Below are positions 1-9,218 of a DNA stretch of 64,000 nucleotides, piece by piece. Numbering within the stretch: the stretch's first letter is position 1; each line of letters opens with the position of its first letter. A program made the translations under genes and the position numbers. Location of the stretch: assembly GCF_052857255.1 (NCBI RefSeq), contig NC_135506.1:78662324-78726323 (forward strand), given 5' to 3'. This stretch comes from Amblyomma americanum. Its lineage: Eukaryota > Arthropoda > Arachnida > Ixodida > Ixodidae. The notes under the pieces are model-generated. The model was not told where the DNA came from, searched no databases, and worked only from the letters and a program-made list of their open reading frames with translations.

Positions 1-50
1 TCTCTTAAAGCCCGGTTCGGGTGTCCACCGAGATACAAGCGACCGTTACA

Positions 51-230
51 GACTCAGGGAGCCAGTTAAGCCCCTTCCTTTCCTCAAAATCATCGCAGTC
101 TAGAACTTCGTCAAAGCCAACGCCAATGAACACAATAAAAGCCGTCGGCTTATCGAAACAGAAGCGAGCGCTTGGTTTCTGTGACGGCTTGCTGAGTGAC
201 GTCATAGCTGTCACGTGGTTTCTCCTCGGT
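51..230 (+). repeat. Dispersed repeat 'R', right half
   Basis: This segment contains a run beginning CAGGGAGCCAGTTAAG, then CCTCAAAATCATCG, then a pair of short blocks ending in TGAGTGACGTCA. The same order is seen at 3530-3690, 41935-42010, 47276-47470 and 50345-50515. The first 50 bases of the window are the 3' tail of a SINE that split this repeat; the better-preserved arrangement is at 46965-47470. The family is not identified. Confidence 0.6.
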
Positions 231-279
231 TCAAGGTCAAATTCGTGCACACGGCGAAGAAGCTACGGAGGGTAGTAGT

Positions 280-320
280 TATAGTGAACTAGAATATATT
301 ATATATTCTAGTTCACTATA
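280..320. repeat. 41-bp perfect-arm palindrome, copy A only
   Basis: The arm TATAGTGAACTAGAATATA at 280-298 is perfectly complementary to 302-320, with a 3-base spacer. The matching site in copy B (about 47505-47520) reads straight through from GGTAGTAGTA, so the palindrome was gained in A or lost in B. It could be a tiny foldback insertion or a scar of palindrome-mediated repair. Confidence 0.9.
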
Positions 321-556
321 GTAGTAGTAAAGCGGTCGCTTTAAAATGGCTTGTGCTTTAGCATTGCTAGGCACGAAATATTGAGAGAAATCACGGTTTT
401 TTTGCAGACGGACACTACCGTTACACACCGCGATGTGTCCACAGATCCAGGGAAAGATTTATGCGCTTTCCCGTTCCTCAAAACCAACCTCCCTTGCGCT
501 TTAGAAAAACAAAGCCGCATTACTGCCTGAATTTTTAGGTGGACGCTACTGCCTGC

Positions 557-858
557 CCGCCGCGGTGGCTCAGTGGTTAAGGCGCTCGATGACTGAGCGG
601 AGTACCCCGGCTCGAACCCGACCGCGGCGGCAGCGTTTCGATGAACGCAAAACGCATAGGCGCCCGTGTGCTGAGCGACATCACTGCACGCTAAAGCTCC
701 CCAGGTGGTCGAAATTATTCCAGAGCCATCCGCTATGGCACCTCTTTTCTTGCTTCTTCTTTCACTCACTCCTTTATCCCTTCCCTTACCGCGCGGTTCA
801 GGTGTCCGCCGAGATGACAGACATCTACTGCTCCATTTCCGTTCGCAAAAACCCCACA
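557..858 (+). mobile_element. Tick tRNA-derived SINE (Ruka-like), near full length
   Basis: The head has an A box (TGGCTCAGTGG at 566-576) and a B box (GGCTCGAACCC near 609), then the conserved SINE body with AGGTGGTCGAAATTATTCC, and a tail with CTTCCCTTACCGCGCGGTTC. The same insertion is present at 47720-48017, so it predates the block duplication. RNA polymerase III would transcribe an active copy; mobilisation needs a LINE reverse transcriptase. Confidence 0.85.
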
Positions 859-960
859 ATTTCCACTCCCATCTTCCTCCCCATCCTCACGGCGCGGTTA
901 AGGTGTCAACCGAGATTTGAGATAGTTGCTCCGTCTTTCCTTTCCCCAAAACAATTTTAG
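859..960 (+). mobile_element. Second SINE 3' tail fragment
   Basis: This headless fragment has an ACGGCGCGGTTAAGGTGTC stretch and ends in CCCCAAAACAATT. It lies directly behind the SINE at 557-858 and is absent from copy B, where an (ATT)n run follows the first SINE. Confidence 0.7.
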
Positions 961-1244
961 TGCGAAGCACTTCCTCGAGCTAATTGGAGCTAAGTCCTCG
1001 AGCTACTTCATGGGCCTCCTCGTTCCCAGCGAGGTTAGCGTGCGCAAGTGTGCTCCGAGGGCTTCACAGGGCGCGACCGCTATAATGTGAGAGAGATCAC
1101 ACAACGCTATAGAAGAGTGCGGGTTGAATACTTTCCAGTTGATACATCCTTAAACAAGAGCCAGGCCGCCAGTTGGCGTCGTTTGCAAACCAACTCATTT
1201 CCAAGCCCCTTGTTCAGCCTCTACTGCCCGGGTCAGTTCCCTAG
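961..1244. other. Copy-A-specific segment, no gene seen
   Basis: This segment has no counterpart in copy B, where homology resumes at about 48110. I recognise no coding domain or terminal repeat in it. It could be part of an older insertion or sequence lost from B. Confidence 0.4.
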
Positions 1245-1489
1245 CCAGTGTAAGCTATGTAAAGCCACAGCTCATATCAATCCCATTCTCAGGGAATTCC
1301 ATCAGGCTCCCTTTGAGGGAAGCGTAAAATCTTTAGACCAAAGGGCGACCATACACGATCCTAAGCGCCGATCCGGATATTGTAGCGGGAGCTACACTGC
1401 GGTACACGCGAGGCCAGTTGTGCGCATGCGCTGTTACCATGGCAACCGGGGAGGAGGACTGGGTGCGCCGCGCGCTTCGTCGCCGCTCT

Positions 1490-1597
1490 TTCTTCCGGAG
1501 TCCCTACTTTATCCCTTCCCTTATGGCGCTGTTCAGGTGTCCGCCGATATGCGAGACAGATACTGCGCCATTTGCTTTCCCCAAAAACAAATTTATC
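1490..1597 (+). mobile_element. SINE 3' tail fragment
   Basis: Only the tail is present: CTTTATCCCTTCCCTTATGG, then GAGACAGATACTGCGCCATT, ending in CCCCAAAAAC. The same fragment occurs at 48366-48476 in copy B. Confidence 0.75.
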
Positions 1598-1701
1598 CTC
1601 ACGGCCGCGATCCGCGGTGTCGGTCTCTACGGCAGGTGTCCCATGGATCACACCTACCCTTCAGACGAACGCATTAAAGTGCACCGGCGTTTTATGAAAA
1701 G

Positions 1702-1970
1702 TTGTTTTGGGGGAAAGGAAATTGCGCAGTAACTGTCTCACTGTATCGGCGGACACCAACCGCGCCGTACGAGAAGAGATAAAGGAGGGACTGAGAGAAG
1801 AAAGGAAGAAATAGGTGCCGTAGTGGAGGGCTCCAGAATAATTTCGACCACCTGGGGATCTTTAACATGCGCTGACATCGCACAGCGCACGGGCGCCTTA
1901 GCGTTTCGCCTCCGCCGAAACGCAGCCGCCGTGGTCGGGTTCGAATCTGGGTACTCCAGCCTGAGCCGGA
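1702..1970 (-). mobile_element. SINE on minus strand, head truncated
   Basis: Read on the minus strand the order is head remnant, body, tail. The B-box region (GGTTCGAA) is visible near 1938-1946, but the A-box end is replaced by unrelated sequence after about 1965. The copy at 48582-48855 shares both ends, so it is one ancestral insertion. Confidence 0.8.
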
Positions 1971-2645
1971 AGGACTGACCTTGTGTATATGAAAGAAAGC
2001 AACCAGTCTAAATACTGTGTAGGCAGCATTGACACAGCAGCCTGCTACTTTACCGATCATCGGGCAATGGTTTTCTCTGTCAAAACAATTGATTAAATAA
2101 AAATGTATCTCAGAATACTGCTCCGATGCTTAACATTTAAGCCACAACAACAAACCCGACAACATGCGTAACCAGTGGAGCACTACAGCTCTCGCTACGT
2201 GTATCCTCGCAATGCTGAGCTAAGCCACTGCCAATTTTTCAACTGAAGACCATCCGACTGGCCGAACCCACCGCTAAGGTCCAGGAACTCCTCGCTGGCG
2301 TCTATGTGGGAAGTCTGAAACCTTCTCTACATAGTTCTATTCTTTATAGAGCATATTGTTTAGTAGCTCCCCGCCAAACCCCGATTCAGCATCTCTCAAA
2401 TCCACTTCTATTAGCCTTGTACCAAAAGCACAAATGATCTCGACAGCACCTGAGCATCACTCCAAACCATGTCAAGAGAGTAGTGTGCAGCCCAGTTCTC
2501 ACATAACGGCGAACGCCCCAAAAATGGTTTTAAAGAAAAGAAACTGCGCAGTAACTGCTCACTTGGTGGACAACTCAACTGTTGGTGATGAAAAATATGT
2601 AGAAAGGAGATCGTGGACAAGGTCCCGGCCCCGACGGTCAGTTAC
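1971..2645. other. Spacer shared with copy B, no gene seen
   Basis: This stretch matches 48856-49860 apart from the SINE inserted there. Position 2535-2543 (GAAAAGAAA) is the empty target site of that copy-B SINE. I see no coding domain or RNA gene. Confidence 0.5.
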
Positions 2646-2648
2646 GAT

Positions 2649-3062
2649 GGAGTTTGAGTTGAGTTGAGTGGTTGTAAACTACCGGTGGGATTAGCCTTGC
2701 AGCTGCTGCCGGCAATTGCTCCACCGTAGCGACACTTAAATAGGAATCACAGAAACACTGTCCGCAAAAACCCAAATAGACACTCCTGAGGTCACCATGT
2801 GGAGGCCAAATCCGTGTCCTGCAGGTAAAGTAGAAGAAGGCGAGAAGCATCCCTTCTACTCGACTGGCTCCCGCGCGGGAAAACAATGTCCTGAAGAGAA
2901 CTGTGAGGAACTCCTGCCTTCTTGAGGGATCCGAATAACACAGCCCGTTCCGCGTTGCACAAAGTACAGCACAAGAGGTAATGTTCTATGTCACCACACA
3001 CACCACACGTTGAACACCATGGTGACAACGCTATAGGCCAGTCTTATACATCCACAGAGACG
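2649..3062 (-). mobile_element. LINE 3' end, inserted in copy A only
   Basis: Translated on the minus strand, it gives the C-terminal tail of an RNase H-type LINE polyprotein: a Cys/His cluster of form CSTCGVC followed by IEHYLLCC, then RRDASRLLLLYLQ before a stop. A short untranslated stretch follows, ending in repeats of ACTCA on the minus strand (2649-2668). Copy B passes from its match to about 2645 directly to its match to about 3066 without this segment. It is a 5'-truncated retrotransposed copy with no visible clean target duplication. Confidence 0.8.
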
Positions 3063-3205
3063 AAATTCTTGAGGCCCGAGTACTGTGCGATGTCAGTGCA
3101 CGTTAAAAAACCCCAAGTAGTAGAAATTTTCGTAGCCCTTCACTACGGAGTCCCTCATAGCCTTAAGTCACTTCGGGACGTTAATCCCTATAAACCATAC
3201 ACCGA
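3061..3205 (+). mobile_element. Second SINE type (SINE2), fragment
   Basis: The body GAGGCCCGAGTACTGTGCGA is followed by a CCCCAAGTAGTAGAAATTTT stretch and the tail GGGACGTTAATCCCTATAAA. This tail differs from the Ruka-like tail while the middle is related. The equivalent copy is at 49862-50015. The tRNA head is missing. Confidence 0.7.
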
Positions 3206-3314
3206 AACAAGCAGAGGAAAAATCAGCTTCGGTTTAACTACTGCTGTACCTGGTTAGAGATCGAAACCTGTGGTGTACGAGGCAAGTAGATGCGGCTTGG
3301 CGTCTAACATAGAG

Positions 3315-3690
3315 CACGTTCTGCACACTGCATAGGCAGCGCGCGCAGCCTGTCACCCTGCCAGGTGGCAGTTAAATTGATGGCTGACAGCTTGAGGATG
3401 GTCACCCAATGAACACTGAGACCTATTGCTGCAGTTCCGCGTGTCTGCCGGAACTTTGTCAGCGCTAATGCATGCAGCCCAGACCTCTCACCATCGCCAG
3501 GTAGTACATCAAAGCGCGATTGAGGCGTCCACTCACCCAGGGAGCCGACCATGCTCCCTTCCTTTCCTCAAAATCATCGGAGTCTAGAACTTTGTCATCG
3601 CCAATGAACACAAACGCCGCCGGCGTAGAGAGAAAGGGGAGCGCTCTGTTTCGGCGGCGGCGGCGGCTGAGTGACGTGTCATCCGCAGAT
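3315..3690 (+). repeat. Dispersed repeat 'R', longest copy in block A
   Basis: It starts near CATAGGCAGCGCGCGCAGCC, continues through GGTCACCCAATGAACAC and CCTCAAAATCATCGG, and ends near GCTGAGTGACGTGTCATC. Versions occur at 41705-42010, 46965-47470 (split by a SINE) and 50130-50515. I see no terminal inverted repeats and no protein domain. Confidence 0.65.
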
Positions 3691-4258
3691 GACACATGCC
3701 GGACGGCATCGTGCATAACAGAATCTGTACGCACTGCACTCACGTCGACGGCCAATCGCAGACTCTCGATGCAGGCGCCTAAAGCGACGCAGTGCCGCAT
3801 AATACACATGCACTGCTGCGCGGCGCGTCGACATACTATGGGTCATATGAGCCCAATGCCATGGTTGAGGCGGAAACGCGTCGTGCAGGAACTTGAGCTG
3901 GCCACGCGCCACTTTGGCGACACGCACAGGCCAGAGCCTCGGCAGTCTGGCAAGAGCGTTCGCTTAGCAGCATATCCGCTGCCGCGTTGTTGGCTCGCAG
4001 CGTCAAAAGCACGCAAGAACGAAGAGCCGATAGGAAAGGCCAGGCTCGCCGGGAAATCGAAGCTCGCGTCTGCGACGCGGAGCAAAGACGTGAGGTGCGC
4101 ACCCAAAATCAAACTCTGAAAGGGCGTCAACCAACTGTGTTTTGCATTGTCCACATCCACCTAACGCTCTCATTTGCCGCATTCAACGACGCCTCAAAAA
4201 TACCGCTTATCAGGAAAATGAAAGGCGCAGTAACACTTCTTGGTGCACACCTCAACCC
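3691..4258 (+). other. GC-rich segment with Arg/Glu-rich frame shared by both copies
   Basis: In copies A and B one plus frame gives a similar stretch around 4000-4110, including ARREIEARVCDAEQRREVR in A. The frame is Arg/Glu rich and lacks an ATG close upstream. It resembles short arginine-rich repeat proteins (STPR-like) seen in arthropods, but only one or two units are visible. It may be an exon relic or a fortuitous frame in GC-rich repeat DNA. I do not assign a function. Confidence 0.3.
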
Positions 4259-4293
4259 CGTCGTGTGGAAAGGGAGGAGGGTGGCAGTGAAGA

Positions 4294-4500
4294 GAGAGGT
4301 TTGGTTTGCTTTATGGGTGTTTAACGTCCCAAAGCGACAGGATATGGGGGACGTCGTAGTGAAAGGCTCCGGAAATTTCGACCACCCGCGTTCCTTGACG
4401 TGCACTGACATCGCGCAGTACACGGGCCTCTAGAATTTCCCCTCCATCGAAATACGTCCAAGCGGCCGGGATCGAACCTGCATCTTTCGGGGCAGTGCTG
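4294..4500 (-). mobile_element. SINE2, minus strand, in first tandem unit
   Basis: The tail GGTTTGCTTTATGGGTGTTT and CGTCCCAAAGC come first on the plus strand, then the body, then a remnant of the tRNA-like head (GGGATCGAACCTGC). The 5' end of the head is lost near 4490. Confidence 0.75.
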
Positions 4501-4749
4501 TAATGGAGAACTTCAAAATAATATCGACCACATGGGGATCTTTAACGTGCGCTGACATCGGCAAATATGCTCGCCGCAGCCACTAAAGGCAAGGCCAGGC
4601 GCACGTGAGCCTCGCGCCCGAGGCCGCGTTCCCACCCAGGCGATCGTCTAAGACTGACGAAGTTACACGGCTGCAGCCAGGAGGTGCAGGGAAGGAACCA
4701 TGCCGTGATTGCCCCGTCGTGTGGAAAGGGAGGAGGGTGGCAGTGAAGA

Positions 4750-4956
4750 GAGAGGTTTGGTTTGCTTTATGGGTGTTTAACGTCCCAAAGCGACAGGCTA
4801 TGGGGGACGTCGTAGTGAAAGGCTCCGGAAATTTCGACCACCCGCGTTCCTTGACGTGCACTGACATCGCGCAGTACACGGGCCTCTAGAATTTCCCCTC
4901 CATCGAAATACGTCCAAGCGGCCGGGATCGAACCTGCATCTTTCGGGGCAGTGCTG
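4750..4956 (-). mobile_element. SINE2, minus strand, in second tandem unit
   Basis: This copy is nearly identical to 4294-4500 because the whole 456-bp unit was duplicated, not because of a second insertion. Confidence 0.75.
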
Positions 4957-5683
4957 TAATGGAGAACTTCAAAATAATATCGACCACATGGGGATCTTTA
5001 ACGTGCGCTGACATCGGCAAATATGCTCGCCGCAGCCACTAAAGGCAAGGCCAGGCGCACGTGAGCCTCGCGCCCGAGGCCGCGTTCCCACCCAGGCGAT
5101 CGTCTAAGACTGACGAAGTTACACGGCTGCTGCCAGGAGGTGCAGGGAAGGAACCATGCCGTGATTGCCCGCGAGTACGTCACGGCGCTTACAGTTGAAT
5201 ACGAATCCTTCTTGCTACACGCAGTTCATGTTCGTGGCGAAGCTCTGACCCATGAACGCGCTACACGCCATGGAACCAAACCACTATTATCAGATCTAAT
5301 AGACGTTTACGAACCAATTACGGGACACAGAAAATATTCACTGAAAGGGACAAAAAATGAACTCTATTATAAAGGTGCTGCTCACCTTCGCAGGAAGTCC
5401 CACGGTGGTCGTTCGGGTCACGGTGTCGGTGCTTTGTTCGAATAGGGCTAAGTCCAGAGGCACAATGTCGGGTCGTCCTGGCTCGCTTCTGGAAGGTCAG
5501 CTCAGCGCCACCAGCAAGAAAAAGCTAGCTGGCTCCCAAAGCTGCGTCCTCGGATTCGAACACCTCGAACAGTTGGCTCGGCCGGGTGGCTCCTGGGGAA
5601 GCGACCACGGACAAAGGCAGCCTTGCACAGTCGGCACGCATCGGCTGCTCAGCCCCAAAATTCGAACGGCGTCTGGCTGGGCA

Positions 5684-5813
5684 GCACGCGCTCGCTACCT
5701 GGCTCGAGAGCACGCGCTCGATACGTGGCTCGAGAGCACGCGCTATTTACCTGGCTCTGCAGCACGCGCTCGCTATTTGGCTCGACAGGACGCGCTCGAT
5801 ACCTGGCTCGGCA
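5684..5813. repeat. 26-bp minisatellite, five units (copy A)
   Basis: Five 26-bp units start at 5684, 5710, 5736, 5762 and 5788, each beginning GCACGCGCT or GGACGCGCT and containing GGCTCG or GGCTCT. Because 26 is not a multiple of three, the array passes through all reading frames, and several frames stay open. The copy-B array has six units. Confidence 0.9.
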
Positions 5814-6296
5814 GTGCCCTCCCTTTTTCTTGTCCTCTCTGTTCCAAAGGGCTACGGTGGTTCATCCTAAGGCACACACGGGCACCCGTGTGACTCAACG
5901 TTGAAGGACCATCGATGGTCTAAATCCGAGGGCCGCCGCTACTGTGTCCCTCACTGCTCATACGACGCTCGGAGACGTTAAAACCGTTACGCCGCGTTCC
6001 TACACGTAGGATCTATTTTAGAGATATTAGGCTAATTAGGGCGGACTCTCAAATACGCACAGCCAATTAGCCAGCCGTTACAAACTTCTAACGTGCGATA
6101 AAACGACAATTTTGGCATGATTGCCCACCGGAATGCGTGGAAAGGAAGCACAGAAAAAGAAATGGTAGACAAGACAGAAGACTATGAGGCGCGAGATGCA
6201 GATCGAATATCCGAAGGACCACACTAAATCACTCTCAGCTATGCACAGAAAATAAAAACCTGCGCCAGATGCAGCAACGTCCTTGCAGCAGTTTAT

Positions 6297-6645
6297 GCTC
6301 ACCTCAGAATTCAGCGAGAGACGCTGCCCTCAGTGTTGGGTGCAGCCAGGCAGGTGATGGCGTGGTCCGTGTCGCTTGGGCTGCTTAGGTTGCATCGATG
6401 CCAGCGGAAGCGCAGGCATCGAAGCAGCAAAGGGCCGCAACGCGGTAGAGGCCGAGTCCCCCGCGACCACCTGCATAGGAACTGGGAGGCCCTGTCTGGT
6501 CCGAGCAGCCAGGATTCGCAGCCTCGTACATCTCCGGAGCACCTACGTTCCACGAGAGCCGTGGCTGCTTGCATCCTACACGTAGACCCGCTGTGGTTCG
6601 TCTGAGGCGTTCCAATGTTGTGCTGTTATATAGCCTCCTTGGCTG
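6297..6645 (-). promoter_or_regulatory. Possible TATA promoter, short first exon and splice donor (copy A)
   Basis: On the minus strand the sequence reads GAGGCTATATAACAGC near 6641-6622, then about 320 bases without an obvious repeat, then a good splice donor (TTCTGAGGTGAGC) near 6310-6296. Both duplicate copies keep TATA and donor. Three overlapping small frames lie between them; the longest (6385-6723) is cut by a stop in copy B, so coding is doubtful. Alternatively this is the end of an unidentified transposon or chance. Confidence 0.3.
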
Positions 6646-7425
6646 GCACGCGCCACGCGGCATCGACGTCACAGCTTCTTCGTCGTCTCTCCTCGCGGAT
6701 TGGTCAATCTTCGATGCCTTCAAAGAGCGATAATCGTCAAAATGACGAAAACAAAAAACGCCACTGTGTCTAGTTTGTCGTCATGGTCTACAACTCTGCA
6801 GTTTAAGGTTTTAGAATTCTTTCTATTCCAGCGATGAAATCGATGTGCGTCTCCCGCCTCAGCAGCTGCCTGCTGTGTAGGAAACAGCGTCTGTAGTTAG
6901 TAGGCTGCAAGCGTTACGAACGCCGAATTAATAAGTGCGCTTCATTTGTGGGACGCTGTCCACACTCTTTTAAAACAACTTTAATCATTTTCTGTTTAAA
7001 ATATTGCACGCGGCTTCATTAAATCTGCAACACGACCAATTTTGTTTCAAGAATAAAGAAGCCATGTTTTTCTTACCACTGGGCATTCGCGCGCTCAAAT
7101 ACTCTCCATGGCGAGAAGACAAAAAGAGAGAGGAGAAAAAAGCTACTTAGCGGAGTTCATACACACAGTACTGACTAAACCCAGGAAGTCAAGTAAAATT
7201 CTCTGTACTGCTGCGAGTACCTCGACCGGGCTGCGTGGTCTGTTTCTCAGTCGTGAAGTGTAATGTAGCACTTATCCCTCCTCTCAAGCTATAAATCTCG
7301 GTAATCAAAGGCAAAACCTTTGTCTCACTTTTCAAGACCTCTTGATGTTTAGGTAAGCCGCAAGCACTCGAATACATGAAGCAAACCACGTAGGCTGGCT
7401 ACTTTTGGCAAAGACAGTAGGTCCC
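6646..7425. other. Unassigned spacer
   Basis: The matching copy-B spacer is about 52596-53614. It is AT-rich with short A runs. I see no coding domain, RNA gene or terminal repeat. The B copy carries a 190-bp insertion at 53275-53462. Confidence 0.4.
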
Positions 7426-7925
7426 TTTTATTTCGTGCGTTCTTTCACTTGGTACATTTCTACAAGATGCGTCCTTGGTCTGCTTGAACTTGGCACAGTG
7501 CAAATCGAGGACGCGAGGAGGCCTACTTTGCGTAACCAGGCTGTCGTCCATGAGCTTCTGTGCGTAGCCAGAACAGCGAAGTCCGAGGCTCGACAGCTGA
7601 AAGGTGTGAGATGTTTGGCGAGAAGGACACCAAATGGCTGCGAATTACAGCAACGCAGTGCTGCCTATGATCGTTCGCCAGAGTCAGAGGCGCCTTTTAA
7701 GTATGGGCCAAACTGGCGAGACCGTCAGCTCTCTCGTTCCGCGATGTGTGACGGGACCGATTGAACGTCAACCTTTATTCCAGCTTCTGAAACATGATGT
7801 GGTCCCAGAGAGAGAATCGTGGCGTTTTCTGCAGGCTTTCAAAGGCGCTCAACTGCTCGCTCGGAGTCGGTGATTATCACCTCTGCTTGCTTGCCTTTAA
7901 TATTGATTGCGTTTAGCACCGGGCG
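7426..7925 (-). pseudogene. LINE RNase H and C-terminal relic (copy A)
   Basis: Minus-strand frames contain fragments typical of the RNase H domain of a LINE polyprotein: a VIIT..ERAVQRLRKPA-like segment near the 7870 end, LSLGPHHD, then in copy B NERADGLASLAHTYKAPL. The order is that of the catalytic Asp-to-His part of RNase H followed by the linker. Frames are broken by stops and shifts and no reverse transcriptase lies upstream. The relic is also in copy B and so predates the duplication. Confidence 0.65.
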
Positions 7926-8470
7926 AGTAAATACCGTACTCCCTACCTACACTGTCTAGAAGAGAAATACATATTGGTGCAGGAGTTGATTAAATATCAT
8001 TTCCTCGTGCGTGGATGGCACTAGGTCAATAAAACGTTCAGATCCCTCTTGTCCTATTCAGGCATAAAAAATGGTGGCGTCAAATTGCGGGCTTCTTTGT
8101 TAACTCAGTCATGTGTGTATATCCGCAGGTAGTCGTGGTATGTATGCTCTAATTCCGCACAGCGCCGCTCGGTGTGGTCGCGGTTGTCATGGAGAGTTCA
8201 AACCTCATCTGTATAATTTTGTTCACAATGTGTAAACAGCGCAGCAGGGGCCTTCTAGCCGCTGTTTCGACAAGTCGCAGAAGCAGTGACGAAAGGCTGT
8301 ACTACAGGCGCTGCGAGGAAGGTAGGAGCAACGCTGTGGCTGCAGCTTCACACAGTCATTTGCAGCTCCAAGTGGCAACGCCCAGCAATAACCGCGATAC
8401 CTTTCGGTGAACTACCTCGAGCTTCAGTTCTGAGTAACACGGGGGAAGAGCAAGAAGCCGCAAAAAGGGT
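7926..8470. other. Unassigned spacer
   Basis: The copy-B equivalent is 54116-54645. It is AT-rich with no domain or RNA gene seen. Confidence 0.4.
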
Positions 8471-8474
8471 TCGG

Positions 8475-8747
8475 CTCCCGGGTTCCAACCCGACCGCGGC
8501 GACTGCGTTTCTTTAGATGGAGGCGCAACGCTAACGCGCCCGTGTGCTGTGCGATGTCAGTGCACGTTGAAGATCCCCAGGTGGTCGAAATTATTCCGGA
8601 GCCCTCCACTACGGCACCGATCTCTTCCTTTCTTCTTTAACTCCCTCCTTTATCCCTTCCCTTACGGCGCCGTTCGGGTGTCCAATAATATATGAGACAG
8701 ATACTGCGCCATTTACTTCCCCCCAAAAAACAATTATTATAATAATA
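8475..8747 (+). mobile_element. SINE, plus strand, A box lost
   Basis: It begins at the B-box region (GGGTTCCAACCCGACCGCGG), continues through the body and tail (GAGACAGATACTGCGCCATT), and ends in AATTATTATAATAATAATT. The same insertion is at 54650-54920. It marks the right edge of recognisable block homology. Confidence 0.85.
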
Positions 8748-8749
8748 AT

Positions 8750-8985
8750 TTAGTTTTGGGGAAAAGAAATGGCGCAGTATCTGTCTGATATTTCATTGAA
8801 CACCAGAACCATGCCGTAAGGGAAGAGATAAAGGAGGTAGGGAAAGAAGAAAGGAAGAAAGCGGTGCCGTAGTGGAGGGCTCAGGAATAATTTAGACCTC
8901 CTGGGTATCTAAACCCTACCCCCCCCCCCCCCCTCCGGATATAGCACAGCACACGGGCGCCCTTGCGTTTTTCCTCTATAAAAGA
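8750..8985 (-). mobile_element. SINE, minus strand, tail-to-tail with its neighbour
   Basis: It starts with TTTTGGGGAAAAGAAATGGC (tail) and runs to TTGCGTTTTTCCTCTATAAA (body), so head and boxes are lost. A poly-C expansion sits inside it at 8919-8933. It is absent from copy B. With 8475-8747 it forms a long inverted repeat. Confidence 0.8.
8919..8933. repeat. Poly-C run inside SINE
   Basis: Fifteen consecutive C residues lie in the body of the minus-strand SINE. The run is prone to slippage and to sequencing error. Confidence 0.9.
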
Positions 8986-9003
8986 AAGACTAACTGGAAC
9001 CCC

Positions 9004-9005
<2 letters not shown>

Positions 9006-9040
<35 letters not shown>
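9006..9040. repeat. (TG)n microsatellite
   Basis: An uninterrupted TG dinucleotide run of 35 bases. Confidence 0.98.
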
Positions 9041-9084
9041 TCCATGTGTGCACGTTCCTTTTTTTTTGCGTTTTCCTCTCTGTC

Positions 9085-9165
9085 ATCTTTCTAACCCCTA
9101 TCCCCCATCCCCAGTGTAGGGTAGCAAACCGGAGGCTCACATCTGGTTAACCTCCCTGCGTTTCC
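9085..9165 (+). mobile_element. Probable LINE 3' untranslated tail
   Basis: The sequence CCCCAGTGTAGGGTAGCAAA followed by a TGGTTAACCTCCCTGC stretch and a (CT)n run at 9175-9191 resembles tick LINE 3' untranslated regions; a related but different tail is at 53290-53460. No coding portion precedes it. Confidence 0.45.
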
Positions 9166-9218
9166 ATTTCATGCTCTCTCTCTCTCTCTTCCTCCATAAA
9201 AACGCAGTAAAAATAAAA

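Larger units (their letters stand above)
4259..5170. repeat. 456-bp tandem duplication, two units
   Basis: The units 4259-4714 and 4715-5170 are nearly identical; for example TCGTGTGGAAAGGGAGGAGG occurs at 4261 and again at 4717. Each unit carries a minus-strand SINE2 copy followed by a second short SINE-like fragment. Copy B keeps only the first roughly 60 bases of one unit before a deletion. Confidence 0.95.
1..8747. repeat. Long direct duplication, copy A
   Basis: Nearly the whole stretch reappears in the same order and orientation at about 47235-54920, with scattered substitutions and indels. Shared landmarks include the SINEs at 557 and 1702, the 26-bp minisatellite at 5684, the TATA-like region at 6630 and the RNase H relic at 7426. 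Copy A alone carries the palindrome at 280-320, the segment 961-1244, the LINE insertion 2649-3062, most of the 456-bp tandem pair 4259-5170 and the inverted SINE at 8750-8985. The left end lies outside the window. It is either a true segmental duplication or two haplotypes misjoined in assembly; the private insertions show that the copies are not recent. Confidence 0.9.

Noticed and set aside
557..640. tRNA-like sequence with A and B boxes
   Set aside because: It is the head of a SINE with the SINE body and tail attached, and it recurs many times; it is not a functional tRNA gene.
565..960. 131-codon plus-strand frame
   Set aside because: It is a frame through a SINE and a second SINE tail.
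5357..5893. 178-codon frame across the minisatellite
   Set aside because: The array unit is 26 bp, so the encoded repeat changes frame every unit; other frames are open too.
6385..6723. 112-codon minus-strand frame near the TATA-like site
   Set aside because: It starts upstream of the TATA box and is cut short in copy B, so coding is unlikely.
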